From Tubiluchus corallicola (taxonomy: Eukaryota; Priapulida; Priapulimorpha; Priapulimorphida; Tubiluchidae), in NCBI GenBank assembly GCA_030141605.1, contig JAQGDQ010000942.1:1-64000 (forward strand): a stretch of DNA of 64,000 nucleotides, written 5' to 3'. Position 1 is the stretch's first letter. Each line of letters begins with the position of its first letter. This document shows positions 46,000-56,233 of the stretch, one piece after another. The translations under genes were made by a program, and so were the position numbers. The notes under the pieces were generated by a model. The model had not been told where the DNA came from. It saw only the letters and a program-made list of their open reading frames with translations, and made no database searches.

Positions 46000-48900
46000 C
46001 TTCAAAAATGTAAATATTGTCAGAAGTTTTCGATAAAAATGGAAAAGTTTCTATACACAATTGTGTATGGTATTTACTGCAGGTAATAACAAATATGCCA
46101 AAATGCATATTTTATAAAGAGTCACATATAGGGACTGTGGTATCTGTCATTCATGTTGCATGGAATTGTAACTATAACTCCAACAGGACTACCGACAAGA
46201 ATTTGATTATTGTCACCCAGGCCTAATGATGAAGATAATGGTTGTATGACATCAATATACATTACAGGAAAGCATTAATTCAACCACAGCTGCACGTTGA
46301 GCTTTTACAAAATCGACATGCACTTCCGGAGGATCACCTCATTATGTGTCACGCAAACATTAATAGCCTAAAAATATTAAACTCGTAAAACCATTTGAAA
46401 TATTTAACAAGAATTCAGTAGATGTGTCCGTGATATCTCAGACCGAACTAGAAAAAAGCATTTTGAACAGCCCGCCAACAAATTGTTACTACAAAGTGGT
46501 TGCAGAGATGCAAATTAATCTATTGGTGACGTAGATATGTACGTGCGAAACCAACAGTTACTACATCAGATCATTTCCTAAGTAATCAGCCCTAAATCGC
46601 GTCATTTTGATGACATTCCCTGTACAATTTACAATGTAATTTGCTGACTCATAACCGTGTTCCCAAAATAGCTGCAAAGTGACGAAAATGTACTTCAAAA
46701 TAGTTTTTATTATTTTCTGCACATATTGTATCGCAAGCATAACATGTGAACAAACTTGTGAAGAACAATGTTGTAAGTGGCTCTTCGTAAATATCTTATG
46801 AGATATTGCAAAAAAGAAACAACTTTTATTAAAAAATTTAACTCCTTAAGGACTGTAAGCTTTTGGTGCTTTTTGCATGAGTTCATGAAAAACTGCTCTC
46901 ACTAAGCAGCGGTTACATTTAATATTTATTTGTAGTTTTCTACTGCTTATACAATGGATACCGCATGTTGACGAATAAATTCAAAAAAAATTCAGTAAAT
47001 GCATGTTGGAGTGCCTGAAAGGGGCGTGTTTTTCCAATTAACTTTATCCAATTAAATCACATATAAATGCTTAAACAAATAAAATGATTGGAAAGCCACT
47101 ATTGCCCTGAATAGAACAGTACCTAATTTGTAATCATTTAGTTATGTCTGTGCACATACAGTATCAGCAAAGTCATAGGTCTCATAAGACCTACTATGAA
47201 TGCTGCTGACGGAGTAAAGATATGAAATGTTAAAACACGTGGCATATTCAGGCTACAATCATCTTCAGTGTGATATTATGAAAACTAAACCTATTCACTC
47301 CTAATTACGTATTTAAAAGGAAGCCAATTGGCCTGTGGAAAAGAGAGCGATACAATAAAGCTATAGTTAGGTGCATGTAAGCAAAGTTAAAGGAATTGAA
47401 CTATTCGGCACATTAAGAGAAGGCCTGTTAGAATACATTGATAAACTTCATTTCATTAAAGATGGAAGCCCTCTCAAGAAAATTAAGTGCTACAAACCCG
47501 GAAAAATCTGGTAGTCTTTCTAGGTGGTCATTGGTCTGGAGGCATAACGGAAATTAGAGGCAACTATGCATCATAACTGGTAGCAGAATCTGTAGGAGAA
47601 CGTGTACATTATTGTACTAGACTGAGCCGTGACGTGATTACGGAGACGACGTACCCGTGAAAGACTAGACAGAGTTTCGCCAAAACTTCGAGGGTGACAT
47701 CAGTTTGAGTTGGTTGAAGTCTTGCAGAACCATCTGATGGTGACAGTAAACCAAATCAAAGGTTAAGGATGAACTTCTCTATAAAGGCTATCACATGAGA
47801 GTGAATATTGATTTATGAATAATGCTGTTGCTCATCCAAATGTACCACTACACGTTCTCAGTGATAGTTTGCATGAACTAACTTGAACTAGGCGGTTTTC
47901 GTGTCCAGTGATCATGTTTATGAGTGAAGTTCTGTCATTCCAAAACAGTTAACATACTTACAAATGTAAACAGGCTCCCATCGTGGAGGTATCCATTTAC
48001 TGACAAAAAATGTCTCTAGTTGATTTGGTGTTTCTATATTTTGCCATAGCTCATAATATGGGATAGTATGGCAGCTTGAGCATGTTTCCTGAAAGGAAAG
48101 CAACATGGTAAATAATTTTGCGATATGAAAAATTTTCGATTTCGACTGTCAGGCAATTTTTTGAACCGTCAGACGAATTTTTAAGAAGAATAGTGAATAA
48201 GGAGAATAGAGGAAGAGAACTCAGCTTATAGTAATTTGAAAGTAACTGTAACATTACAAACAATTGGTATTACAGAATGCTAAATTCAATTTTCAATAAT
48301 TAAAAGGCATGCAATTTGTCTTGGTTGCTTACTGCAGATTTTGCGTAAAGCAGAAATTACGCTTTTGTGACAACAATGTGCAAAAAAATCAAACATTCAG
48401 ACACATGCAGCATCATTGCTCCAACATGCTGATCAACATGCTTCTATCAGAGCCACTTTCTTTGGCGAAGCTTCATAATGTGTTTACTGAATTTCCCCAT
48501 AGTGAAAATCATTTAGGTGATCAGTCATTGAAATTAGCATCACTAACCATCATGATATAAGTTTTGTTTAGCGGAGATGTTCGTTGTCTATTCCCATGCC
48601 AAGTACGTTATAAGATGGATGTACTGATGTTGCTTTTAACAAAACTTTTAAATCTTAGTTAATAGGAATCGGGGATAACTGACTGAATATAACTACTTGA
48701 CAACAGCAAACAAAGCTTGTCGCCTTTATGTTACAAATAGCACACAATTTGATGATCTGATTGAATTTGCCACAAGGTGAATGTATATTGCGTGGTTTTG
48801 TAGTCTCTATCAAATTTACCTTGCAAAATCAAATTAATTTCATCTGTTTTGACGTAAGTAATCTTCATATTTTTAAAATAATTTCTTCGCCCAATTATAT

Positions 48901-50366
48901 TGGTTGCCTGTTCATTTTGCTTTATATCATAAAAAAACTCTGTTTCTCTGGTCTTGCTGTCTAATACCTAATAGAATATTTTGAGGCTCTCATAGTATTA
49001 ACGTATATAATAGTATCATTAGTATTAAATTTTTACATTGATCTTATTATTTTGTAATACCAATGAAACTAACAAAATGGTTTGTAAAAATTGCTACTGT
49101 TTTAGGAAACAGAATAAAATCAGTTTCAAATCATCAGCCGCTAAGTGTCAGTTGAAAATCGAAAATCTTTAGTAAAAAGACGAATTTGAATATTGCAATT
49201 ATTGGTTTTTAATTCTTTTGGTTGTAAGTGTTACCCGGTATGTCTTCATTAATTTCTTATCACTGTTTTGCATAATAAGTACTTGAGATTTTTCTCTGAT
49301 TTTGCAATTAGTTTTGAAATCTATATGACTTGTTATATTCCTGTCTTACTGCCAAAAATACCTGATGGAATATTTGTGCCTTGTGCTTGCTGATCAATTT
49401 CAATAGTTGAAGTTTATCTTCTGGTAACTGTTCATCCTCAGAAATTTCAAAAACTGGTAAAACATAAACAGATTTTGCAGTTTCTTTGCTTTTTCTCCTA
49501 CTCATCATCCGTATAAATTGTTCCATAAGATCCATTGAAGGCTTTAGTTCAACGTCTATTAGTAAGACGTATTTTGTATCAACTGCCAGTCGAGCTGTAT
49601 TACGTCCCACGTTAATCGGATAAAGACCATAGTCAGTTATGTCTGGTTCATTGGATAGAGGCAATGATAAGTTTATTTCGCGTCCACCGTAAAACATACC
49701 CTTAGTGTACGGAACAGCAGTTTCTGGAAAAAATAAGGAAATTGTTACTTGTTCCATAAATTTGGGATAACACTTTCTCATATATGAGACAGAGTTTATA
49801 ACGAAGTCAAAGTTGTCACCAGGCACATACAATGCTGCTGATATAGGTCCATTGTGTCTTTCTGTTAACTGAAGCAAATGATGTAAGTACTGCCAAGAGC
49901 ATTGTGTAGCTATTGTCAATGCTTCACGAGGAAACTGCTTTGTGGCAGGTATGAACCTCAATACCTTTTCAAACATCACATACTGGTTAGCAGAATTATC
50001 GTAAAAAACTGAGACTATAGCATTTTGAAATTTTACTTTTGCAAAATGCAGTTTTTTAGTTGAATTGTGTTTGTTCACGGACGATAATTCCACTGTCCCA
50101 CTTCCTTCGCCATTTTCTTTATTTGTAGAAATGCATGAAAATTGCACTAGATTTTCTAACGCTACAAAGTTAAAGAATTTTTTATTGTCAATCGTCATGT
50201 GGATTGAAAATTCACCAAACTTTCTATCACTAGAACCATGATCACTTAGGTGAGTAAAAACACTAAGGTATGTAAAAACGAAAAGAAGTGAAATCATTTT
50301 TACAAATTTTCTAGATCCATTTTTGATTTTTCTTGCAGGAAATGCCTTGAAGCAGCTGAAAGACAT
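45632..50366 (-). CDS. GT49 glycosyltransferase (B4GAT1/LARGE-like), three exons, 499 aa
   Basis: Exons on the minus strand: 50366-49362, 48088-47962, 45999-45632; phases 0 and 1 agree and the sum is 1500 nt. Type II membrane protein: membrane segment at about 24-40, a long stem, then a GT49 domain from about 149. Markers are ALTIATQCSWQYLHHLLQL, NGPISAALYVPGD, YPINVGRNTAR (249-259), KYVLLIDVELKPS (265-277), VYVLPVFE, then in exon 2 WEPVYI and in exon 3 NVPMYDERFRGFGFNKMQQL and DNAFLIH. Known relatives add glucuronate to a xylose primer (B4GAT1) or build matriglycan (LARGE) in the Golgi. The usual DxD reads DVE here, so either the metal site is altered or it belongs to a DVE-bearing subgroup. 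Human B4GAT1 is 415 aa; the extra length is in the stem. Confidence 0.87.
46000..47961. other. Intron 2 of the GT49-like gene
   Basis: Holds a copy of repeat R2 (about 46870-47225). Otherwise nothing recognised. Confidence 0.5.
46870..47225 (+). repeat. Dispersed repeat R2, copy b
   Basis: Similar in order to 20905-20970 and 21300-21430: AAAACTGCTC-CACTAAGCAG, then TAGTTATGTCTGTGC and CCTACT-TGAATG. No coding motif. Confidence 0.5.
47962..48088 (-). CDS. GT49-like exon 2
   Basis: Good acceptor (CTTTCCTTTCAG) and perfect donor (GTAAGT). Encodes a Cys-pair segment, the PYYELW block and WEPVYI, in the order seen in B4GAT1. Ends in phase 1. Confidence 0.88.
48089..49361. other. Intron 1 of the GT49-like gene, nothing recognised
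   Basis: AT-rich; no repeats or coding motifs identified. Confidence 0.45.
49362..50366 (-). CDS. GT49-like exon 1
   Basis: 335 codons with membrane anchor, stem and the first two thirds of the catalytic domain. Donor CATCAG|GTATTT leaves phase 0; read-through would end 17 codons later in the intron. Confidence 0.85.
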
Positions 50367-51120
50367 TGTGGTTACAGATAAAAATTTGTCACGTATTTAT
50401 CTATATAAAATATTGAGATCACGAAATTTGGAAAGCAATGAACCATTTTAAATCACGTCGTGTTTGAAAAACGCGATCTGAAATTGATTTTTTTCTTTCT
50501 GTTAATACAACTTTTTGTTGCTCGTCGAATTTCCACTATCTACTTGCAGATCTTTTGCAAGTCACGAAAGTCAAAACACCAAAACAACGTTCACAAAGAC
50601 AAGACATTATTACGTTACAAAAGTATAAATTATCAGCAAGTTAAGAATGGCAGATTTTCTATGGCTTATTGCAGTCAAACATGAGAAATCTGTCTTATGG
50701 TTTTGTAAAACTTAATTTTTTTCGCATTAAACTTGCAAAAATATTAAACTATCCGAAAAGTATAATTTCTGTGTGTGAATATACATATTATTTTGTACAT
50801 ACTGACGAAAGTGATTTGTACTGCTTTCCACTGTAAACAATTTATATATTAGGTTCAACTGACTTTTGTTGAATCCTGTGAACTAAGTTATTGTATTAAT
50901 TTTATCGCCTATTATGTGCAAATTCGTTTTGTGTAATACTGATTTGCCACACATTTAATTTCGCAACGTTACACGAATTTCTATGGAGCATCCGAAGGGC
51001 AACAATGAGGAAAACCACTAAATAAATTAGTATCTCGTGCGCATGAAGTACTAATTGTGGCCACGAATATTATAAATCCGTGCACACTTAGTAATTACGT
51101 ACATGGAATTACCAAATGTA
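50367..51120. other. 5' flank of the GT49-like gene
   Basis: Should contain its promoter. No clear core element, and the 74-codon plus-strand frame (50460-50684) has no motif. Confidence 0.3.
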
Positions 51121-51127
51121 ATTACAG

Positions 51128-52310
51128 ATTTATTTTGATGACTGTTTCATTATATTTGTTTTTGGAAGGGGGAGTACATAGTTTTCGACTGAATATCTTG
51201 TGTAATGATCATGTAGATTTGAAACTGGACTAAAGTATGACTGAAAAGCTGGTGGAAGTAGTGAATTATTATAGTGATACATGAAATGAAGCCAATACAT
51301 GTCATATATTTCTTTCACTTTAAGAGTTTTAACAGACAAATAAATTATCTTTGTGGGATGGTCATACCTTACATGATATATTAGTTTGAGAATTTTGTTC
51401 TGGGTAAATTGTAAAGCTACCAGATTACTTTTATATACACCACCCCAAGACATGACACCATATATTAGATATGGGTAGACTAAACTGTAATAAATTTTCA
51501 TCAATGTTTCTCTATTAACAAACTTGCGTAATTTATAGATGATTCCCAAGGTTTTACTCAATTTATGCTTTGTTATACTTATTTGGTACTTCCAGTCTAG
51601 GTGCTCATCAAGAAATATTCCCAAATATTTAACATGTGACTTTTTTCAACAATAACATTAATAAGAACTATGGTCATATTTCTTGATGGTGTTCTCCTTT
51701 TCTTTTTTAGAAGCATGAAGTTAGATTTATTAATATTCAATGAGAGCTTATTGACATTCAACCATTCTGTTACTTTATTTAACTGGGTATTCATAACACT
51801 CTCCAAGTTATCTATATTTGAATCACTTAAAAAAATATTTGTGTCGTCTGCAAAAAGTCTGAAGATTAAATTTGAGCAACTTAGTGGCATATCATTTATA
51901 TATAGAAGAAATAAAAGTGGTCCTAGAGTAGAACCTTGGGGAACACCATGCTTAATTGGAAGTGTATTGGATTTACATCCATTTAGTTCGACATACTTGA
52001 GACGATCACAAAGATAACTTTTGAACCATGATTGAGCTGAATGTCTTATACCATAATAATGCAATTTGTCTAGAAGAATACAATGATTTACCGTATCAAA
52101 TGCCTTTGATAAATCTATAAACAGACCGCAGACGTACTAATCATTATCAAGCGCCTCTGCAATTTTAATAGTTATTTCAATTAATGCTAATGCTGTTGAA
52201 TGAGACTTTCGAAAACCGAATTGATTGTCATATAAAACTTTGTTTTATATATGAAAAGAGGACAGTTGATTAAATGCGATTTTTTCAAGTATTTTAGCAG
52301 CAAATCGCTA
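51128..52310 (-). pseudogene. CR1/Jockey-like LINE, 3' part with RT (copy L1)
   Basis: Minus strand: a decayed FRKSHSTALALIEIT block (52215-52170), LFIDLSKAFDTVNH with one stop before it, then 155 open codons with [20 protein letters not shown] and the intact catalytic FADD, and after a shift 164 codons with the late RT and tail (YLIYGVMSWGG, YDMYWLHFMYHYNN). The copy is 5'-truncated near 52310 and lacks the last 40 codons present in copy L2. Few lesions, so a fairly young insertion. Confidence 0.87.
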
Positions 52311-53470
52311 ATCATTCATCCAGCAGTAAAACTAGGTCGACAACTATATAGTCACACAGGTAAAACACGCATAGGTAAAACTAGGCTGTGACTGAAGTTC
52401 AAACAATGATGTGAAGGTCAGGCCCATCCCAGGTACCTAATTTAAATGTGCTTAAACTAGCAGAAGGAAAACAGCTAAATGTTACATCATAATTCAAAGC
52501 ATTACAAATAGGAATAATAATAAAGTAAGTTAAGTCTCACTAAGGCAATATTGAAAGAAATATAAACAAACTAACCAGCAGACCCAGGAATGTCAACTAA
52601 TTTTTTGTTACTGTTATTCATTCATTTAGTCGGAGAACAGGTATAAATACTGTATCACATGAAATTCCTTGAGCAAGCGTATATAAACCCATTCTTGGTA
52701 AAACGGTGTAACAATAATTTAACAACTACCTCAAGACTAATTGAAAAGTTAAAGGCTTGTATCGTTAAGTCTACCACGAAAACTAGTTATTTTACACGAC
52801 TTTATCTTATTCAAGTATATCACATTGGCAATACATTTTAACAAACAGTAATAGTTAAATGATTAATAATATCCAGAATTCCATTTCAGACAATTGTTGT
52901 CCGCTGCATAGTAGTAAAAAAATTCAAAATGGCACATCATGGCACTCTGAAAAGTATCCAATGGATAGTCCCTAAACATGATTACTTTGACCAAGTTTAT
53001 TTCTGCCAGGCTAGTTTCTTTTCTTGCTGTAAGTTTTTGTCTATTACAGTGTAGGCCTACTACTCTTGTCAAACCACACCCAAAAACCTGATTAAACAAG
53101 TTCCACCACATTTCCGCATCACACAGCTTACTGTAGTACAGCTTAAATAACCATAGTGATTATCAAAATAGTATCTATTGCATCATTCTAGTTGGACAAC
53201 TGTAGCCCACTGTTGGTAGAATGTGACTCATCCCATTTGATCTTGGCCAAAAATATGCCAGCATCCGACATTTTAATATATCTTTTTTGTTTTGTTAGCT
53301 TAAATATTCCCCAGTTTATTTAATGAGTAATACTTATCGTCTTTACATAATCCTCATCAGGTATTCCAACACGTATTCAAAAATGAGCAAAAAATTTTGG
53401 CTAAAGTAGACTTTGGACTTTGTAAAGTTGGATTTTGGATATTGGAGATTGACGGGCAGGAATGTTTAAT
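52311..53470. other. Intergenic, nothing recognised
   Basis: No coding motif; short frames only. Confidence 0.3.
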
Positions 53471-53473
53471 TAC

Positions 53474-53524
53474 TAACACTTCAACTATATTGTGAAATGC
53501 CTTCACAGTATAGTTGAAGTGTTA
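53474..53524. repeat. Near-perfect 51-nt hairpin
   Basis: TAACACTTCAACTATA (53474-53489) pairs exactly with 53509-53524, and an inner TGTGAA/TTCACA pair extends the stem across one G-T wobble. This leaves a five-base loop: 22 Watson-Crick pairs and one wobble in total. It could be a tiny palindromic MITE relic or a transcribed hairpin. Confidence 0.85.
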
Positions 53525-53529
53525 ACTAT

Positions 53530-54600
53530 AATTATTAAATCTGAATCTAAGGCTTAATTTTGATGATTGGATACAGCTGGCAAACTTTCAGGCATGATTC
53601 TTTAGGCAATCTTGGCTGCGTTTTGGACATTTTTACAAAATCTTGTAAATTTCTCTGTCCCGGATCACAAAAAGCTCAAGAGGTGATCCTGCACTCTAGA
53701 GGCTTATGACTCGAAAACGTTCACAGATAAATAATTTAAGGCTACTGCTACGGACGAATAGGAACTTATATGTGGGCTTTCATTTGGTGTTGCGATTAGA
53801 AGTGTGTTGTAAGTGACCAATTAAGTTGTGACATGTGATTAAGTTGTGATGTACTCCTCAATCCATTTCACAAAATCAAATAATTATACATATCTTGCAA
53901 GCCATAAAATGTATTATGTACTAATAAGAAACTGGCCATTTGCTACAAGAATTTCGGGTTTAGGTTGAAGGCCAGGAGCAGCTGTGACGTCATCTTTGTA
54001 ATGACGGCGTTCCTTGTGGGTGATAGTAATTAGTAACTTATGCAATACGAGTATGAAGCGCACTTAACTTTGGTAACGTTGCGAGACTGATACTAATGCT
54101 TTTGAAATGCGGAGTTTTCCTTGTGGTTTATGTGTACCTGTTTCTGAATACAAAGCTTACTGAAAGATCAATTAACATTTTAATGCTTTTATTCTACTGA
54201 CAAACAAACTGAGTAAGCAAGAAAAAAAGGAAAAAGACACCACTTTACATTTCACAATGTCAAATATCTGACGTAACTTTCAAGCTTAAAATGTGACGTA
54301 AGGTATTATGGCCAACATGAAAACAGTCAAATGTGCACACATATCTGCTAAAGTTTTACTTCGTAAAAAATCATATTAAATGTGAGCTTCTGTGTCACTT
54401 CATCATCAGTACCATCATCATAATCATCAACTCAATGATCTCACAATGCAACTTTGTTATCTACAAAATTATGATTATTTCAGGGATTTTAACTAATAAC
54501 AAAGACAAAACTACTTAACACAGTACGATATTTCTCTACTCGATGCAGAATACTCTTTCTCTACTCCAGTGCGATACGTCTAGTAGCACATTAGTTGCGG
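53530..54600. other. Intergenic, nothing recognised
   Basis: No motif seen until the duplicated upstream region of the GT-A copy. Confidence 0.3.
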
Positions 54601-54713
54601 AAACCTTAAAGCGAAGGATTTATTTAGTAAGCATATTCCGAAAAGCACACCCAATTTTAGAACTTGCGAAGAGCAAGTTTTTTTTAACATCTAGAATGAC
54701 TTACAAAATAATA

Positions 54714-55130
54714 ATGCGCAGAAAAGCATCAGTTTGCAATAAGAAGCAAAGATTAGCCACATTTGTGTGCTTTTGTATGTTTGCATTGTTTCATTGCGGA
54801 ATTTTGAATTTGAGATCATCTAAGCTTAATAAGGGGAAGAAAGAAAATGATCCATTTAAGTTCGTTGTATTGACTTACAAAAGGCCAAAGTCATTATTGA
54901 GGCTTCTAAAGTCACTTAATTCAAGTCACTATAATGAGGATGAAGTTGGGCTAAAGATTTGTGTAGACAGAAGTGCTAATGACAGTTCAATATCAGCGAC
55001 TACACTTGACGTCATAAACTCATTTATATGGGTTTACGGTAGAAAGGAAGTTATTGTCCACCCTGTACATTATGGACCATACTTGCAATGGTATGATTGT
55101 TGGAAACCATCTGCAAGAAATATAAAATAA
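54714..55130 (+). pseudogene. Truncated inverted copy of the GT-A glycosyltransferase gene
   Basis: 138 codons from ATG at 54714, about 80 percent identical by eye to the first 135 residues of the intact gene at 35886-36908, starting with the same MRRKASVCNK. Similarity also covers about 110 bp upstream. It stops being similar just after the Tyr-Asp-Cys-Trp-Lys block, and a stop follows 8 codons later, so the copy lacks the EDD motif and all of the C-terminal half. It lies on the opposite strand and 18 kb away. The open frame can be read from an upstream ATG at 54543, but the homologous start is 54714. No catalytic activity is expected. Confidence 0.82.
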
Positions 55131-56160
55131 ATATTCATAACAATATGACTGAATTATGAGAAGTTTTCGCTAGTGGTCAAAAGTGGGTGTACACATTATT
55201 GAGTATTGAAATACATAATACATTTCGTCACATTTTATGACTTTGTTTGCAAGTTATGGACTAATAATAGATTTTGGATCTTAGAGGTTGTGAAATGGAT
55301 TTAGTGGTACTGATGACGTAATTTGGTCACTTCGTTTGTTCCAAAGTCACTAATCACACCGTCAAATTAAAGCATACACATAACTTCCTATTGGTCCCTA
55401 ATAGTACACATGTGTGTCAATTGTGTGTACGTTTTGGAATTATAAGCTTCCAAAAAGCAGAGCCACTTCTTGGCCTTTTTGTGTCCAGGGACAGTGGCCT
55501 AAAACGCAGATTTTTATAAAAATATCCAAAACGCTGTGTGAAAGGCGTGAAGAATAATTCACGAGAGCTTGGAAGCTGTACCCAGTCTTCTTTTTTGGCT
55601 AACAAACCCGACTATAACTATTTTACATAGTTTTAAATACATCTTGGCAACTATTCTTAGGAAACCGAGTAAAACGGAGTGCAGCAATGTTGCTTGAGTG
55701 TAATCAGCAAGCTGGACAAAGTTTGTATTATTTTGATTAAAATATTGGATTTTATGAATTATGAATTTATTTCACAGCAAATCGTACATATAACATACAT
55801 ACAAATAATTGTTACATTATAAAATATAAATAAACGAGTCACTGTGAGGAGGAGGAAGTAGCATTAACCTTTGGAGTCCTCCACCAGATAAGTGAAGCAA
55901 TTATCAATTAACATATCCCTCGTGTAATTACAGAAACTTTTCAACAGAGGTTAATACCACTGAAAGCTTCATTGTAACAAAATAAGCACATAAATGTCCC
56001 AAATATACTCTAAAGTGGATTAACCCGACTGTTCAGAGCACAGGTGACTAACAGGTAAAAAATAGAAAAACTGGCCAAAACTATAAGCTTTACATTCCCG
56101 CCACAGATGGCGACACGTGCACGAATTTGTAAGCAAAAATCTGTTACACGTAGTATTTTC
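55131..56160. other. Intergenic; its end may be the 3' UTR of LINE copy L2
   Basis: 55760-56230 directly follows the L2 coding end on the minus strand, so it may include its untranslated tail. Nothing else recognised. Confidence 0.3.
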
Positions 56161-56233
56161 ATCAGTTATAGCGTACATTAGAAAAAAATAATTTTTGTCA
56201 GTAATTAAAGATCAGGATTAGTAAAATTTTTAG

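Noticed and set aside
51670-52017. Plus-strand frame of 115 codons
   Set aside because: Antisense shadow of the LINE reverse transcriptase.
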